Shown here: positions 1 to 7,983 of the stretch, in pieces
How positions within the stretch are numbered: the first letter of the stretch is position 1
How the letters are laid out: every line of letters starts with the position of its first letter
From: Clostridiales bacterium
GTDB taxonomy: Bacteria; Bacillota; Clostridia; Christensenellales; Borkfalkiaceae
Direction: 5' to 3'
NCBI GenBank assembly: GCA_015069615.1
Contig: SVIF01000002.1
Span: forward strand, 1-64,000
DNA: 64,000 nt
The notes under the pieces: model-generated
Databases searched by the model: none
The model's input: the letters and a program-made list of their open reading frames with translations, nothing else
Told to the model about the DNA's origin: nothing
Made by a program: the position numbers and the translations under genes

Positions 1-1
1 T

Positions 2-748
2 CTGGAAGCAGGCGTACATTTCGGCCACCAAACCAGAAGATGGAACCCCAAGATGAAGAAGTACATCTACGCAGCAAGAAACGATATTTATATTATCGAC
101 TTGCAAATCACCGTAGGCTTAATTGAAGAAGCTTACAAGTTCGTTGCTGAAACGGTAAAAGCGGGCAAGGATATTTTGTTCGTTGGTACCAAAAAGCAAG
201 CGCAAGAAGCAATTCAAAGCGAAGCAGAACGTTGCGGTATGTACTACGTAAACAGCAGATGGCTTGGCGGTATGCTTACCAACTACAAAACGATTAAAAC
301 CAGAATTGAAAAGCTTAACAAGCTTGAACAAATGGAATTAAACGGCGAATTTGACCTTCTTCCCAAAAAGGAAGTTTTGGTACTTAAGGCAGAACGCGAA
401 AAACTTCGCACCAACCTTGGCGGTATCAAAGATATGAAAGGTCTTCCCGGTGCAATGTTCGTTGTTGACCCCCATAACGAAGAAATCGCAGTACAAGAAG
501 CAAGAAAACTTGGTATCCCCGTAATTGCTATTACGGATACGAACTGCGACCCCGATATGGTTGACTACGTAATTCCTGGCAACGACGACGCAATCCGCGC
601 TGTTAAACTTCTTGCCGGTGTAATTGCAGACGCAGTTATCGAAGCAAAGCAAGGCGAAGCAGGTTTAGTAATTGAAAAGACCGCTCCCGTTGAAGAAGCT
701 GTGGAAGAAGTAACTGAAGAAGCACCCGCTGCAGAAGTAGCTGAATAA
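2..748 (+). CDS. rpsB: 30S ribosomal protein S2, 5' end outside window
   Basis: Structural protein of the small ribosomal subunit. The reading frame is open from base 2 ([22 protein letters not shown]...), which is the usual S2 N-terminus lacking only about the first ten residues, so the ATG at 53 is internal and not the start. Conserved S2 segments follow: [33 protein letters not shown] and the C-terminal [13 protein letters not shown] and [13 protein letters not shown]. It ends in an acidic Ala/Glu-rich tail ([18 protein letters not shown]), a common lineage-specific extension. tsf follows after 26 bases, the classical rpsB-tsf pair. The promoter lies upstream of the window. Confidence 0.98.
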   Translation: MEAGVHFGHQTRRWNPKMKKYIYAARNDIYIIDLQITVGLIEEAYKFVAETVKAGKDILFVGTKKQAQEAIQSEAERCGMYYVNSRWLGGMLTNYKTIKTRIEKLNKLEQMELNGEFDLLPKKEVLVLKAEREKLRTNLGGIKDMKGLPGAMFVVDPHNEEIAVQEARKLGIPVIAITDTNCDPDMVDYVIPGNDDAIRAVKLLAGVIADAVIEAKQGEAGLVIEKTAPVEEAVEEVTEEAPAAEVAE

Positions 749-774
749 TTATTTTCTATAAGGAGAAAACGAAA

Positions 775-1434
775 ATGGCATTTACCGCAAGTGACGTTAT
801 GAATTTGCGCCAAATGACGGGCGCAGGTATGATGGACTGCAAAAAGGCATTAACCGAAACGGACGGCAACGTAGAAAAGGCCGTTGAATATTTAAGAGAA
901 AAAGGCATTGCTACCGCTGCTAAAAAGGCTGGCAGAATTGCTGCTGAAGGCGTAGTTGATAGCTACATCCACATGGGTGGTAAAGTTGGCGTTTTGGTTG
1001 AAGTAAACTGCGAAACGGACTTCGTTGCTCGTGGCGAACTATTTAGATCGCTAGTTCACGATATTGCGTTACAAATCGCAGCAGCAAAACCCTTGTACGT
1101 AACCAAGGAAGAAGTTCCCGCAGAAGTACTTGCAAAGGAAAAAGAAATCCTTTTGCAACAAGCACTTAACGAAGGCAAACCCGCTAACATTGCAGAACGC
1201 ATGGTAGAAGGCAGAATCAAAAAGTACTACGAAGACAACTGCTTACTTGAACAAAAATTCGTTAAAGATCCCGATAAGACCATTAACCAAGTTGTTGTAG
1301 AAGCAATCGCTCAAATCGGTGAAAAACTTTCCGTTCGCAGATTCGTTCGTTTTGAAATGGGCGAAGGCTTGGAAAAGAAGAGTGAAAATTTGGCAGACGC
1401 AGTTGCTGAACAGGTAGCTAAAGCGCAAGCGTAA
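775..1434 (+). CDS. tsf: Translation elongation factor Ts (short form)
   Basis: Guanine-nucleotide exchange factor that recycles EF-Tu-GDP. The N-terminal UBA-like domain carries the signature [12 protein letters not shown] (residues 15-26), and the core begins with [10 protein letters not shown] (77-86), the EF-Tu contact motif. At 219 residues it is shorter than the E. coli protein (about 283), as in Thermus and many Clostridia whose second core subdomain is reduced. The ATG is preceded by AAGGAG. It lies 26 bases after rpsB and is followed by a hairpin terminator, so rpsB-tsf can be transcribed apart from pyrH. Confidence 0.97.
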   Translation: MAFTASDVMNLRQMTGAGMMDCKKALTETDGNVEKAVEYLREKGIATAAKKAGRIAAEGVVDSYIHMGGKVGVLVEVNCETDFVARGELFRSLVHDIALQIAAAKPLYVTKEEVPAEVLAKEKEILLQQALNEGKPANIAERMVEGRIKKYYEDNCLLEQKFVKDPDKTINQVVVEAIAQIGEKLSVRRFVRFEMGEGLEKKSENLADAVAEQVAKAQA

Positions 1435-1447
1435 CGCATGCAGTTTG

Positions 1448-1480
1448 CAGGGGACACATCAAATTGTGTTCCCTGTTTTT
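1448..1480 (+). terminator. Intrinsic terminator after tsf
   Basis: Stem CAGGG-G-ACACA (1448-1458) pairs with TGTGT-T-CCCTG (1465-1475), an 11-bp stem containing one G-T wobble, followed by TTTTT. It separates rpsB-tsf from the pyrH group. Confidence 0.8.
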
Positions 1481-1508
1481 GAATAAAAGCTTTGTGCGGG
1501 GTTGTGGT

Positions 1509-1537
1509 TAATTTCCGCGTCAAAGCCGTAATACAAT
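1509..1537 (+). promoter_or_regulatory. Weak candidate promoter for pyrH
   Basis: A TACAAT -10 (1532-1537) lies 31 bases before pyrH. The best -35 is a poor TTAATT at 1508/1509 with about 18 bases between. Offered mainly because a terminator lies just upstream. Confidence 0.3.
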
Positions 1538-1567
1538 AAACCTAAAAACGTCGTAGGGGGAAAGCGT

Positions 1568-2272
1568 ATGGCAAAAGCGTACGGAAGGGTACTGATTAAA
1601 CTCAGCGGAGAAGCGCTTGCGGGCGGTGCCGGTTTCGGCATTGATAACGCGGTGCTTAATCGCGTAGCAAGCGAATTATGTAGCGTTGTGGCTAACGGAA
1701 CGGAAGTTGCGGTAGTTATCGGCGCAGGTAATTTTTGGCGGGGAAGACAAGGCACGGAAATGAACCGCGCCACTGCCGATCATATGGGTATGCTTGCAAC
1801 CGCTTTAAACGCCTTAGCTTTGCAAGATGCGTTAGACCGATTGGGTGCACCTTCGGTCGTACAGACCGCGCTTACTATCAGTTCGGTAGCAACTCCCTTT
1901 AATCTTCGCGTGGCAAAAGAAGCGTTGGAAAACAAAAAAATCGTTATCTTTGCCTGTGGTACGGGTAGTCCCTATTTTACTACGGATACGGGCGCATCCC
2001 TTCGCGCAGCCGAAATTGAAGCGGAAGCCTTGCTTCTTGCTAAAAATATAGACGGGATTTACGATTCGGACCCCAAACAAAATCCCAACGCAAAAAAATA
2101 CGATAAAATTTCTTTCCGCGAAGTCATTGACCAAAACTTAAAAGCAATGGATTTATCCGCAACAGCAATGTGTATGGAAAACGGAATTAAAGTCGTTGCT
2201 TTCGGGCTTAGTCAAGAAAACGCAATCGTAAAGGCTGCGGCGGGCGAAACCATCGGAACGCTGATTTATTAA
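1568..2272 (+). CDS. pyrH: UMP kinase
   Basis: Phosphorylates UMP to UDP with ATP in pyrimidine nucleotide synthesis; a hexameric cytoplasmic member of the amino-acid-kinase fold. The phosphate-binding start KLSGEALAGG (11-20), GAGNFWRGR (52-60), the UMP-binding DHMGMLATALNALALQD stretch and GTGSPYFTTDTGASLRA all match bacterial PyrH. Length 234 is typical (about 235-245). The ATG follows GGGGGAAAGCGT. It sits between tsf and frr as in Bacillus subtilis, probably starting the transcript that continues into frr and uppS. Confidence 0.97.
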   Translation: MAKAYGRVLIKLSGEALAGGAGFGIDNAVLNRVASELCSVVANGTEVAVVIGAGNFWRGRQGTEMNRATADHMGMLATALNALALQDALDRLGAPSVVQTALTISSVATPFNLRVAKEALENKKIVIFACGTGSPYFTTDTGASLRAAEIEAEALLLAKNIDGIYDSDPKQNPNAKKYDKISFREVIDQNLKAMDLSATAMCMENGIKVVAFGLSQENAIVKAAAGETIGTLIY

Positions 2273-2301
2273 GCGCCTTTTAACAAAAATAAAAAATCAC
2301 C

Positions 2302-2318
2302 TTCCGCTTGTAGCGGAA
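2302..2318 (+). promoter_or_regulatory. Short hairpin abutting the frr ribosome site
   Basis: TTCCGC-TTGTA-GCGGAA, a perfect 6-bp stem, ends directly before the AAGGAGG Shine-Dalgarno of frr. It has no T-run. The same stem with another loop sits before tgt at 44479-44497. Confidence 0.5.
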
Positions 2319-2331
2319 AAGGAGGCAAATC

Positions 2332-2901
2332 ATGGAAAACGAACAAATGGAAATGATGCTTTTGGAACTTTCCGAAAGAATGGATAAAACGGTACGCGTA
2401 TTAAAGGAAGATTATTCCGCAATCCGCGCAGGCCGTGCAAACCCACACATTTTAGATAAAATCACCGTAGATTACTACGGCCAACAAACGCCCTTAAACC
2501 AAGTAGGCAATATCTCGGTTGCGGACGCACGTTGCCTAGTTATCAGCCCCTGGGATACCAGTTTATTAAAAGAAATTGACAAAGCAATTTTGGCGGCAAA
2601 TATTGGCTTAACCCCCACGAACGATGGCAAGGTGATTCGTTTAGTGTTTCCCGTTTTAACCGAAGAACGCAGAAAGGAACTTGCAAAGCAAATCAAAAAA
2701 ATGGGCGAAGATAGTAAAGTGGCAATTCGCAATATCAGAAGGGATGGTATGGAATCCATCAAAAAGGCGAAAAACGCAAAAGAAATTACCGAAGACGACG
2801 CTGCATCTTTAGAAAAAGAAGTGGAAAAATTAACCGCGAAGGGCGTAGAATCGGTAGATAAAGCCGCTCAAGAAAAAGAAAAGGACGTAATGTCCGTATA
2901 A
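2332..2901 (+). CDS. frr: Ribosome recycling factor
   Basis: Splits post-termination ribosomes together with EF-G. The 189-residue protein has the RRF three-helix bundle with the inserted beta domain: RMDKTVRVLKEDYSAIRAGRANPHIL near the start, YYGQQTPLNQVGNISV, and the C-terminal helix with EERRKELAKQIKKMGEDSKVAIRNIRRDG. Length matches the family (about 185). A strong AAGGAGG site precedes the ATG. uppS follows after five bases, so the two are very probably co-transcribed. Confidence 0.97.
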   Translation: MENEQMEMMLLELSERMDKTVRVLKEDYSAIRAGRANPHILDKITVDYYGQQTPLNQVGNISVADARCLVISPWDTSLLKEIDKAILAANIGLTPTNDGKVIRLVFPVLTEERRKELAKQIKKMGEDSKVAIRNIRRDGMESIKKAKNAKEITEDDAASLEKEVEKLTAKGVESVDKAAQEKEKDVMSV

Positions 2902-2906
2902 TCGGC

Positions 2907-3614
2907 ATGAAAAAGAATAAAATTAAGCGTGTTCCTACGCACGTTGCATTCATAATGGATGGTAACGGGCGCTGGGCAAAGCGCAGGTTGATGCCCCGTT
3001 CTTACGGTCATAAAAAGGCGGTAGATACGGTTACCGAAGTGGTAGAAGCATGTTTTGAAAAGGGAATCCGTTATGTTTCCCTTTTTGCTTTTTCTACCGA
3101 AAACTGGAACCGCCCCAAGGAAGAAGTAGAGGCGCTTTTCAATTTGCTCCGTCAGTATTTCCAAACGGGGATTAAGCGTTTGTTAAAGGATGGTGTACGT
3201 TTGCGTGTCATGGGGGATATGACCCGTTTGCCCGAAGACGTTCGTAGTAATATTGAAACAGCAATGAAAGATACCGAAAAATATTCGGATTACGTTTTAA
3301 ATATCGGTATTAACTACGGTGGCAGAGATGAAATCGTTCGTGCCGTAAACCGCGCAATTTCCCAAAACGCAAAGGAAATAACCGAAGAAGGTTTTTCCGC
3401 CCTTTTAGATACGGCGGGGATTCCTGATCCCGATCTTATCGTGCGTTCTAGCGGGGAAAAGCGCGTTAGTAACTTTATGATGTACCAAATGGCGTATGCG
3501 GAAATGTATTTCCCCAAAACGCTGTGGCCGGATTTTAGCAAAAAACACGTAGAACGTTGTATTCGCGTGTACAATAAGCGCAAAAGACGGTTTGGAGGGT
3601 TAAAAGATGATTAA
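2907..3614 (+). CDS. uppS: Isoprenyl transferase (undecaprenyl diphosphate synthase)
   Basis: Condenses isopentenyl diphosphate units onto farnesyl diphosphate to make the C55 carrier lipid of cell-wall and glycan synthesis. The cis-prenyltransferase start HVAFIMDGNGRWAKRR holds the catalytic Asp18. FSTENWNRPKEEV and RSSGEKRVSNFMMYQMAYAEMYF are the conserved diphosphate-binding regions. Length 235 is normal. The gene overlaps cdsA by eight bases and is part of the uppS-cdsA-dxr-rseP block. Its product carrier may also serve the surface-sugar operon at 21802-30196. Confidence 0.96.
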   Translation: MKKNKIKRVPTHVAFIMDGNGRWAKRRLMPRSYGHKKAVDTVTEVVEACFEKGIRYVSLFAFSTENWNRPKEEVEALFNLLRQYFQTGIKRLLKDGVRLRVMGDMTRLPEDVRSNIETAMKDTEKYSDYVLNIGINYGGRDEIVRAVNRAISQNAKEITEEGFSALLDTAGIPDPDLIVRSSGEKRVSNFMMYQMAYAEMYFPKTLWPDFSKKHVERCIRVYNKRKRRFGGLKDD

Positions 3615-4419
3615 GCGTTGTATTACGGGCGCGTGTCTCATTGCACTCGTTACCGCATTTTTCTTTTTAAGGGAAGTGCATATTGCTTTTTTCACGGGCT
3701 TTATCGGTTTTCTTTCAGTGCTTGCCGCGTTTGAATTTACGCGTGCGCTTGGCGAAAGAATTCGCCCCTTGCATAAGTATACCGCAATTGCATTTGCGTT
3801 TACGATTGCGCCTTTGTTCCACTTTTTCTCGGTAATCGGCGTAATTTATGCGTTCATGGGCTTTGCCGTATTACAACTTTTGTTTACGGTAATTTTGAAC
3901 GCGGAAATTGAAAGTTTTGCATACGGCGTATCCACTATGGTATATCCCACGTTGTTTGTGGGCTCTATGCTAATTCTTAACGCCCTTTCTAATAATTCCA
4001 CACTTGCGCTACTTATGGTGTTCGTGGTGTCTTCTTTTGCAGATACTTTTGCATACCTTGTGGGTAGCCTTCTGAAGGGTAAAAAACTTTGCCCCACCAT
4101 TTCCCCCAACAAAACCATTTCGGGGGCGATCGGCGGTTTGGTTGGGGGCGCAGTGGGCGCACTCGTGCTGTATTTTATTTTCAAAAAGACCTTTGTTTAC
4201 GCAGGGGCGCTTCCCGCTTGGATTTTGATTATGCTTATCGGTATGATTTGTGCTTTCTTAACCGAAGTAGGGGATTTAGCCGAAAGCGTTTGCAAGCGCA
4301 AACTTGGCGTAAAGGATATGGGGAAACTGTTGCCCGGCCACGGCGGTATTATGGACCGTATTGACGGCATGATGTTTAGTAGCGTATTCCTTGCCTTCGC
4401 GTTTACCTTGTTTATTTAA
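3607..4419 (+). CDS. cdsA: Phosphatidate cytidylyltransferase
   Basis: Makes CDP-diacylglycerol from phosphatidic acid and CTP for phospholipid synthesis. A polytopic membrane protein of 270 residues with about seven or eight hydrophobic segments. The CTP/lipid-binding signature near the C-terminus, GDLAESVCKRKLGVKDMGKLLPGHGG followed by MDRIDG, is complete, as is the FADTFAYLVGSLLKGKKL...SPNKTISGAIGG region. The start overlaps the end of uppS, suggesting translational coupling. Confidence 0.96.
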   Translation: MIKRCITGACLIALVTAFFFLREVHIAFFTGFIGFLSVLAAFEFTRALGERIRPLHKYTAIAFAFTIAPLFHFFSVIGVIYAFMGFAVLQLLFTVILNAEIESFAYGVSTMVYPTLFVGSMLILNALSNNSTLALLMVFVVSSFADTFAYLVGSLLKGKKLCPTISPNKTISGAIGGLVGGAVGALVLYFIFKKTFVYAGALPAWILIMLIGMICAFLTEVGDLAESVCKRKLGVKDMGKLLPGHGGIMDRIDGMMFSSVFLAFAFTLFI

Positions 4420-4442
4420 AGCGTGGTTTTACAAAGCAGACT

Positions 4443-5600
4443 ATGAAAAAAATTGCACTTCTCGGTAGCACGGGTTCTATCGGCGTTCAGGTTTTGGGCG
4501 TTGTTTCCCGTTATCCCGAATTATTTTCTATCGTATCCCTTTCGGCAGGGTCCAACGCGGAACTGTTTAGAGAGCAAGTAAAAGCGTTTCGTCCCAAGGT
4601 TGCAACCTTAAAGGATGCAAGCGCTTTTTCGCGTGTAAAGGAAAACCTTCCTACCACTACCACTTATGCCGTGGGAGAAGATTCCGTGCTTTCCGCAATT
4701 GTGGAAGAAGCAGATATCGTTGTGGTTGCCGTGGTTGGTTTTGCGGGACTACAATGCGTATTAAAAGCCATTGAAATGGGTAAGCCCATTGCCCTTGCGA
4801 ATAAGGAAAGTTTATGCTGCGGTGGGGAACTGGTTACTCGCCTAGCCAAAGAAAAAAACGTTCCTATCTACCCCGTAGATAGCGAACATTCGGCAATTTG
4901 GCAATGTTTGGACTTTGATAAAACGCGCGAATGTGTCTCCTTAACGCTTACCGCAAGCGGTGGCCCTTTTTGGCGACTGACTAAGGAAGAAATTGCGGGC
5001 GTTACCAAAGCGCAAGCCTTAAAACACCCCACGTGGAATATGGGCGCAAAAATTACCATCGATTCCGCCACTTTAGCAAACAAGGGGTTAGAGGTGATGG
5101 AGGCGCGTTACCTATTTGATATCCCCGAAGACCGTATTGAAGTTGTTATCCACCCCGAAAGTATCGTGCATTCAGCGGTGAATTTTGCGGACGGAGTAAC
5201 CATGGCGCAAATGTCCTATCCCAACATGGAAATTCCCATCCAGCTTGCCTTAACCGCGCCCAGCCGCATTCCCACTACCGTAAAAAAATTAGATTTAGCA
5301 ACCCTTTCCCAGTTAACTTTTTATCCCGTACCCGAAGAAAAATTTCCTTGTTTTCACTTGGCACGCCAAGCCTTAAAAGCGGGGGGCGTACTTCCTTGCG
5401 CGTATAGTGTGGCTAACGAAGCGGCTGTTTTCGCTTTTTTAAGGGAAGAAATACGGTTTTCGCAAATTCCGTACTATATTTCGCTTGCAATGGATAAAAT
5501 AAGTAACGAACGTGCGGATACTTATCAAACCTTGCTTTCGGTAAAAACCGAAGCCGAAAGGATAGTAACCGCTGCCATTAGGGGGCAATTATGCAAATAA
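4443..5600 (+). CDS. dxr: 1-deoxy-D-xylulose 5-phosphate reductoisomerase
   Basis: First committed step of the MEP isoprenoid pathway: DXP to 2-C-methyl-D-erythritol 4-phosphate using NADPH and a divalent metal. NADPH loop GSTGSIG at residues 8-14, the NKES motif at 120-123, metal ligands around VDSEH (Asp146, Glu148), and the flexible active-site loop HPTWNMGAKITIDSATLANKGLEVMEA are all present. Length 385 is typical. It shows that this organism makes isoprenoids by the MEP route, consistent with uppS upstream. It overlaps rseP by ten bases. Confidence 0.97.
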   Translation: MKKIALLGSTGSIGVQVLGVVSRYPELFSIVSLSAGSNAELFREQVKAFRPKVATLKDASAFSRVKENLPTTTTYAVGEDSVLSAIVEEADIVVVAVVGFAGLQCVLKAIEMGKPIALANKESLCCGGELVTRLAKEKNVPIYPVDSEHSAIWQCLDFDKTRECVSLTLTASGGPFWRLTKEEIAGVTKAQALKHPTWNMGAKITIDSATLANKGLEVMEARYLFDIPEDRIEVVIHPESIVHSAVNFADGVTMAQMSYPNMEIPIQLALTAPSRIPTTVKKLDLATLSQLTFYPVPEEKFPCFHLARQALKAGGVLPCAYSVANEAAVFAFLREEIRFSQIPYYISLAMDKISNERADTYQTLLSVKTEAERIVTAAIRGQLCK

Positions 5601-6712
5601 ACTTACTTTCTTTTGCTTCGGTTATGAACACCGTTTGGGCAATCTTTTTAGCCATTTTAATCTTGCTGATTATGATTACGGTGCACGAATTTGGGCACTA
5701 TATCGTGGGCAAAATTTTTCATTTTAAAATTAACGAATTTTCCATCGGCTTCGGCCCTGCGCTATTCAAAAAAACCAAAAAAAGCGGGGAAGTTTTTGCA
5801 ATTCGCTTAATTCCCCTTGGCGGTTTTTGCGCCTTTGAAGGGGAGGAGGACGACGAGGAAAATAAAAGTTCGCACCCCGATGCTTTTAACAATAAACCCC
5901 CTTGGCAACGCATTTTGGTGCTGATCGCGGGCGCGTTTATGAACTTCATTACCGCTATGCTTTGCATTATTGTATCTTTCGCGGCGTTTGGTCAACTTTT
6001 GCTTATGGCGTACCGTGTAGAACCCATCCCCGCCGGGCAAGAACAAACCTACTACGAATATTCCTTGCAAGATGAAGATATCATTGTTTCGGTAGAAGGT
6101 CGGGATGTTTATTTGGTTTCGGATTTGCAAGAAGCCTTAAAAGGGGGAAAAACGGGGGACTGCTTCACCTTTACGGTAATTCGCGATGGCAAAAAAGTAA
6201 AGCAAGAAGTTCGTCTTCGTTCGGATATTGAAAATTCTTCTATTGCCGAAACCGCGCACCTATTCCGCGCTATCGGCGTGCAAGAAACGGACGGAGAATT
6301 TGAAATTTATTCTTGTAAAGTAAAACTTGGTTTCTTTAAAACCATTGGAAGGGCGTTCGTTTACGCAATTCGTATTGCAGGCACTATCTTTACCGTTTTG
6401 GGGGAACTTTTAACCGGCGTTCTTGGTTTAAGCGCTATGGGTGGCCCCGTTACAACGATCAGCGTAACTTCGCAAATCGTATCCCAAGGCTTATTGCAAT
6501 TCTTGGAAATGACCGCCTATATCGGTATCAACCTTGCAGTGTTTAACCTACTTCCTATCCCTGCATTAGACGGCAGTAAAGTGGTGTTTACCACCATAGA
6601 ATGGATTCGCGGTAAGCCCCTTAACCGCAAAGTGGAAAATATCATCCACTTTATCGGTATGGTGCTAATTCTCGGTTTTGCAGTTTTGGTGGATTTATTA
6701 CAACTGTTTTAA
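5591..6712 (+). CDS. rseP: Site-2 intramembrane zinc metalloprotease RseP/RasP
   Basis: Cleaves transmembrane substrates such as anti-sigma factors and signal-peptide remnants within the membrane. The first membrane helix holds the zinc motif HEFGH (32-36). A periplasmic-side PDZ domain spans roughly residues 140-215, and the third metal ligand lies in NLLPIPALDGSK (319-330). A Glu/Asp-rich loop (EGEEDDEENKSS, 84-95) follows the first helix, as in Gram-positive homologues. 373 residues, normal length. Last gene of the cluster; a strong terminator follows directly. Confidence 0.95.
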   Translation: MQINLLSFASVMNTVWAIFLAILILLIMITVHEFGHYIVGKIFHFKINEFSIGFGPALFKKTKKSGEVFAIRLIPLGGFCAFEGEEDDEENKSSHPDAFNNKPPWQRILVLIAGAFMNFITAMLCIIVSFAAFGQLLLMAYRVEPIPAGQEQTYYEYSLQDEDIIVSVEGRDVYLVSDLQEALKGGKTGDCFTFTVIRDGKKVKQEVRLRSDIENSSIAETAHLFRAIGVQETDGEFEIYSCKVKLGFFKTIGRAFVYAIRIAGTIFTVLGELLTGVLGLSAMGGPVTTISVTSQIVSQGLLQFLEMTAYIGINLAVFNLLPIPALDGSKVVFTTIEWIRGKPLNRKVENIIHFIGMVLILGFAVLVDLLQLF

Positions 6713-6719
6713 CTTTTTG

Positions 6720-6757
6720 GGGGTGAAAAGAACGTTCTTTTCACCCTATATTTTTTT
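6720..6757 (+). terminator. Terminator of the rpsB-rseP cluster
   Basis: A perfect stem formed by GGGTGAAAAGAAC and GTTCTTTTCACCC, with no more than a minimal loop, followed by TATATTTTTTT. Confidence 0.9.
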
Positions 6758-6788
6758 GCAAAAATTTATATTTGCCCCTTAAAAAAGT

Positions 6789-6816
6789 TTGACCTTTTAT
6801 AAAAATGTGCTATAAT
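6789..6816 (+). promoter_or_regulatory. tRNA operon promoter
   Basis: TTGACC (6789-6794), 16-base spacer, TATAAT (6811-6816), 33 bases before the first tRNA. Confidence 0.75.
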
Positions 6817-6848
6817 AAATAAGCGGTTAGGGAAGTACCACCTTAAAC

Positions 6849-6925
6849 GGAGGTGTAGCTCAGTTGGTTAGAGCGTTCGCTTCACATGCGAAAGGTCTTG
6901 GGTTCGAGTCCCTACACCTCCACCA
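6849..6925 (+). tRNA. tRNA-Val (anticodon CAC)
   Basis: Full cloverleaf with acceptor GGAGGTG/CACCTCC, D arm GCTCAGTTGGTTAGAGC, anticodon stem TTCGC/GCGAA around loop TTCACAT, and T arm with GGTTCGAGTC. The anticodon CAC reads GTG. CCA is encoded in the DNA (6923-6925). Shares a promoter with the downstream tRNA. Confidence 0.95.
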
Positions 6926-6962
6926 CTTATAAACACGGTAACTTTAACCACGAATTTTTCGT

Positions 6963-7038
6963 GGGGATATGGCTCAGTTGGTAGAGCGTCGCGTTCGCAA
7001 CGCGAAGGCCAGGGGTTCGAATCCCCTTATCTCCACCA
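6963..7038 (+). tRNA. tRNA-Ala (anticodon CGC)
   Basis: Cloverleaf with acceptor GGGGATA/TATCTCC that contains the G3-U70 wobble, the alanine identity element. Anticodon stem TCGCG/CGCGA around TTCGCAA gives anticodon CGC, reading GCG. CCA is encoded. A fragment of its 3' end recurs at 7182-7197. Confidence 0.95.
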
Positions 7039-7044
7039 AAAAGT

Positions 7045-7076
7045 AAGGACGGCATATTTTGCCGTCCTTATTTTTT
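7045..7076 (+). terminator. Terminator after the tRNA pair
   Basis: AAGGACGGCA (7045-7054) pairs with TGCCGTCCTT (7060-7069) around a short loop, followed by a T-run to 7076. Confidence 0.9.
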
Positions 7077-7098
7077 GTGATAAGGGGTGAGAACCCCT
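7061..7098 (+). repeat. Terminator-tail repeat, copy 1
   Basis: A 38-base segment comprising the terminator right arm, T-run, GTGATA and the small hairpin AGGGGTGAGAACCCCT. It matches 7332-7369 with one mismatch. Confidence 0.85.
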
Positions 7099-7181
7099 GT
7101 GGTTCGGTCGCCATATGACGGGCAATCCTTGAAGGGCAAAGATTGCCGAGGGGGTTTCCCCCTTTAGGGGGTGTCGGCAAC

Positions 7182-7197
7182 ATCCTTTATCTCCACC
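7182..7197 (+). repeat. Duplicated tRNA-Ala 3' end fragment
   Basis: ATCCTTTATCTCCACC matches the tRNA-Ala end (7021-7037, ATCCCCTTATCTCCACC) with one deletion and one change; TTATCTCCACC is identical. The upstream T-arm is absent, so it is not a tRNA. It resembles an att-like remnant or partial gene duplication. Confidence 0.55.
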
Positions 7198-7316
7198 GCG
7201 TCAGGGTAAGGCAAAAGTGTACGCCGTTATACGCTAACGGCTTAACCTATATGCCTACCCTTCCTTTTTCCCAAAAATTTTTAACAAGTAAAATCTTTTT
7301 GGGAACCCTATTCCAT

Positions 7317-7345
7317 TTTAGGACGGCAAAAGCCGTCTTTATTTT
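7317..7345 (+). terminator. Second copy of the tRNA-type terminator
   Basis: GGACGGC (from about 7321) pairs with GCCGTCT/C after a short AAAA loop, followed by TTATTTTTTG. Confidence 0.7.
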
Positions 7346-7369
7346 TTGTGATAAGGGGTGAGAACCCCT
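7332..7369 (+). repeat. Terminator-tail repeat, copy 2
   Basis: Matches 7061-7098 with one mismatch in 38 bases, 271 bases downstream of copy 1. Confidence 0.85.
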
Positions 7370-7472
7370 TGTTCGTGCGGGCTAAGATGGACAAATCTAA
7401 TGGACCAAGCCACCGTAGCGAAGCGGAGATTGTCCCCTTATTCTCATGCAAGTATATTTTTAATTGCGGATA

Positions 7473-7501
7473 TTGACAAAGGTTTTCGCGTATGGTATAA
7501 T
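7473..7501 (+). promoter_or_regulatory. Consensus promoter of nfeD-band7
   Basis: TTGACA (7473-7478), 17 bases, TATAAT (7496-7501): a perfect sigma-A match 36 bases before the NfeD start. Confidence 0.9.
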
Positions 7502-7537
7502 GTGCTTGAAATATAAGTAAAAGGGGAGATAACGCCT

Positions 7538-7969
7538 ATGATGTGGGTATGGTTTGGCATTGCCGTGGCTCTTTTCGTTGTAGAGATTGCAACTGCAGAT
7601 TTAGTTGCAGTATGGTTTGCATTGTCCTCTATGGTGCTTGGTATTATTACGGGTGTTGCAAGCGGACTGGATTTGATTTGGCAGATTTTAATTTTCGTTA
7701 TCCTTTCTGCCGTGTTGTTAGTGGCTACGCGACCTTTTGCAAAATGGTTAAAACGGCGCGCAGGAAACGCGGAAACGAATTTGGAATTAGTGTTAAACCA
7801 CAAAGGGATCGTTGTGGAAGAAATTAACAACGATTTATCCGAAGGCGCGGTTAAAATCAACGGATTGGTTTGGTCGGCGCGCTCTGTGAACGGAGAAATT
7901 ATTGAAAACGGAGCCTTGGTAACCGTAAAGGAAATTCATGGTAACAAGGCAATCGTTTCTAAAGAATAA
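7538..7969 (+). CDS. NfeD-like membrane protein
   Basis: Partner protein of SPFH/band-7 membrane-scaffold proteins. The 143-residue product starts with hydrophobic segments (WVWFGIAVALFVVEIATADLVAVWFALSSMV..., then LIWQILIFVILSAVLLVAT) and ends in a small soluble OB-like domain (about residues 85-140). It lacks the ClpP-like protease part of long NfeD proteins, so it is the short form. The ATG follows AGGGGAG. The band-7 gene begins 14 bases downstream, the classical NfeD-SPFH operon, and both depend on the promoter at 7473. The precise role is unknown; membrane-domain organisation or quality control is usual for the family. Confidence 0.85.
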   Translation: MMWVWFGIAVALFVVEIATADLVAVWFALSSMVLGIITGVASGLDLIWQILIFVILSAVLLVATRPFAKWLKRRAGNAETNLELVLNHKGIVVEEINNDLSEGAVKINGLVWSARSVNGEIIENGALVTVKEIHGNKAIVSKE

Positions 7970-7983
7970 GGAGGAATAAACTT

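Larger units (their letters stand above)
7077..7472. other. Gene-free tail of tRNA-locus fragments and hairpins
   Basis: I see no credible gene in about 400 bases. It holds GGCAATC...GATTGCC (from about 7111), the GGGGG/CCCCC/GGGGG stretch near 7150-7170, a fragment of the tRNA-Ala 3' end (7182-7197), GCCGTTA-TACGC-TAACGGC, TCCCAAAAA...TTTTTGGGA, then a second terminator with its conserved tail. A minus-strand open frame across 6974-7183 is tRNA antisense, not a gene. The arrangement looks like the remains of one or more duplications or insertions at the tRNA 3' end. Confidence 0.6.

Noticed and set aside
6974-7183. Minus-strand open frame over the tRNA-Ala region
   Set aside because: Its C-terminal part (EIRGFEPLAFALRTRRSTN) is the antisense of the tRNA, a well-known spurious translation.
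7077-7472. CRISPR array or insertion sequence in the repeat-rich tRNA tail
   Set aside because: Only two copies of each repeat, unequal spacing, no transposase and no cas genes in the window.
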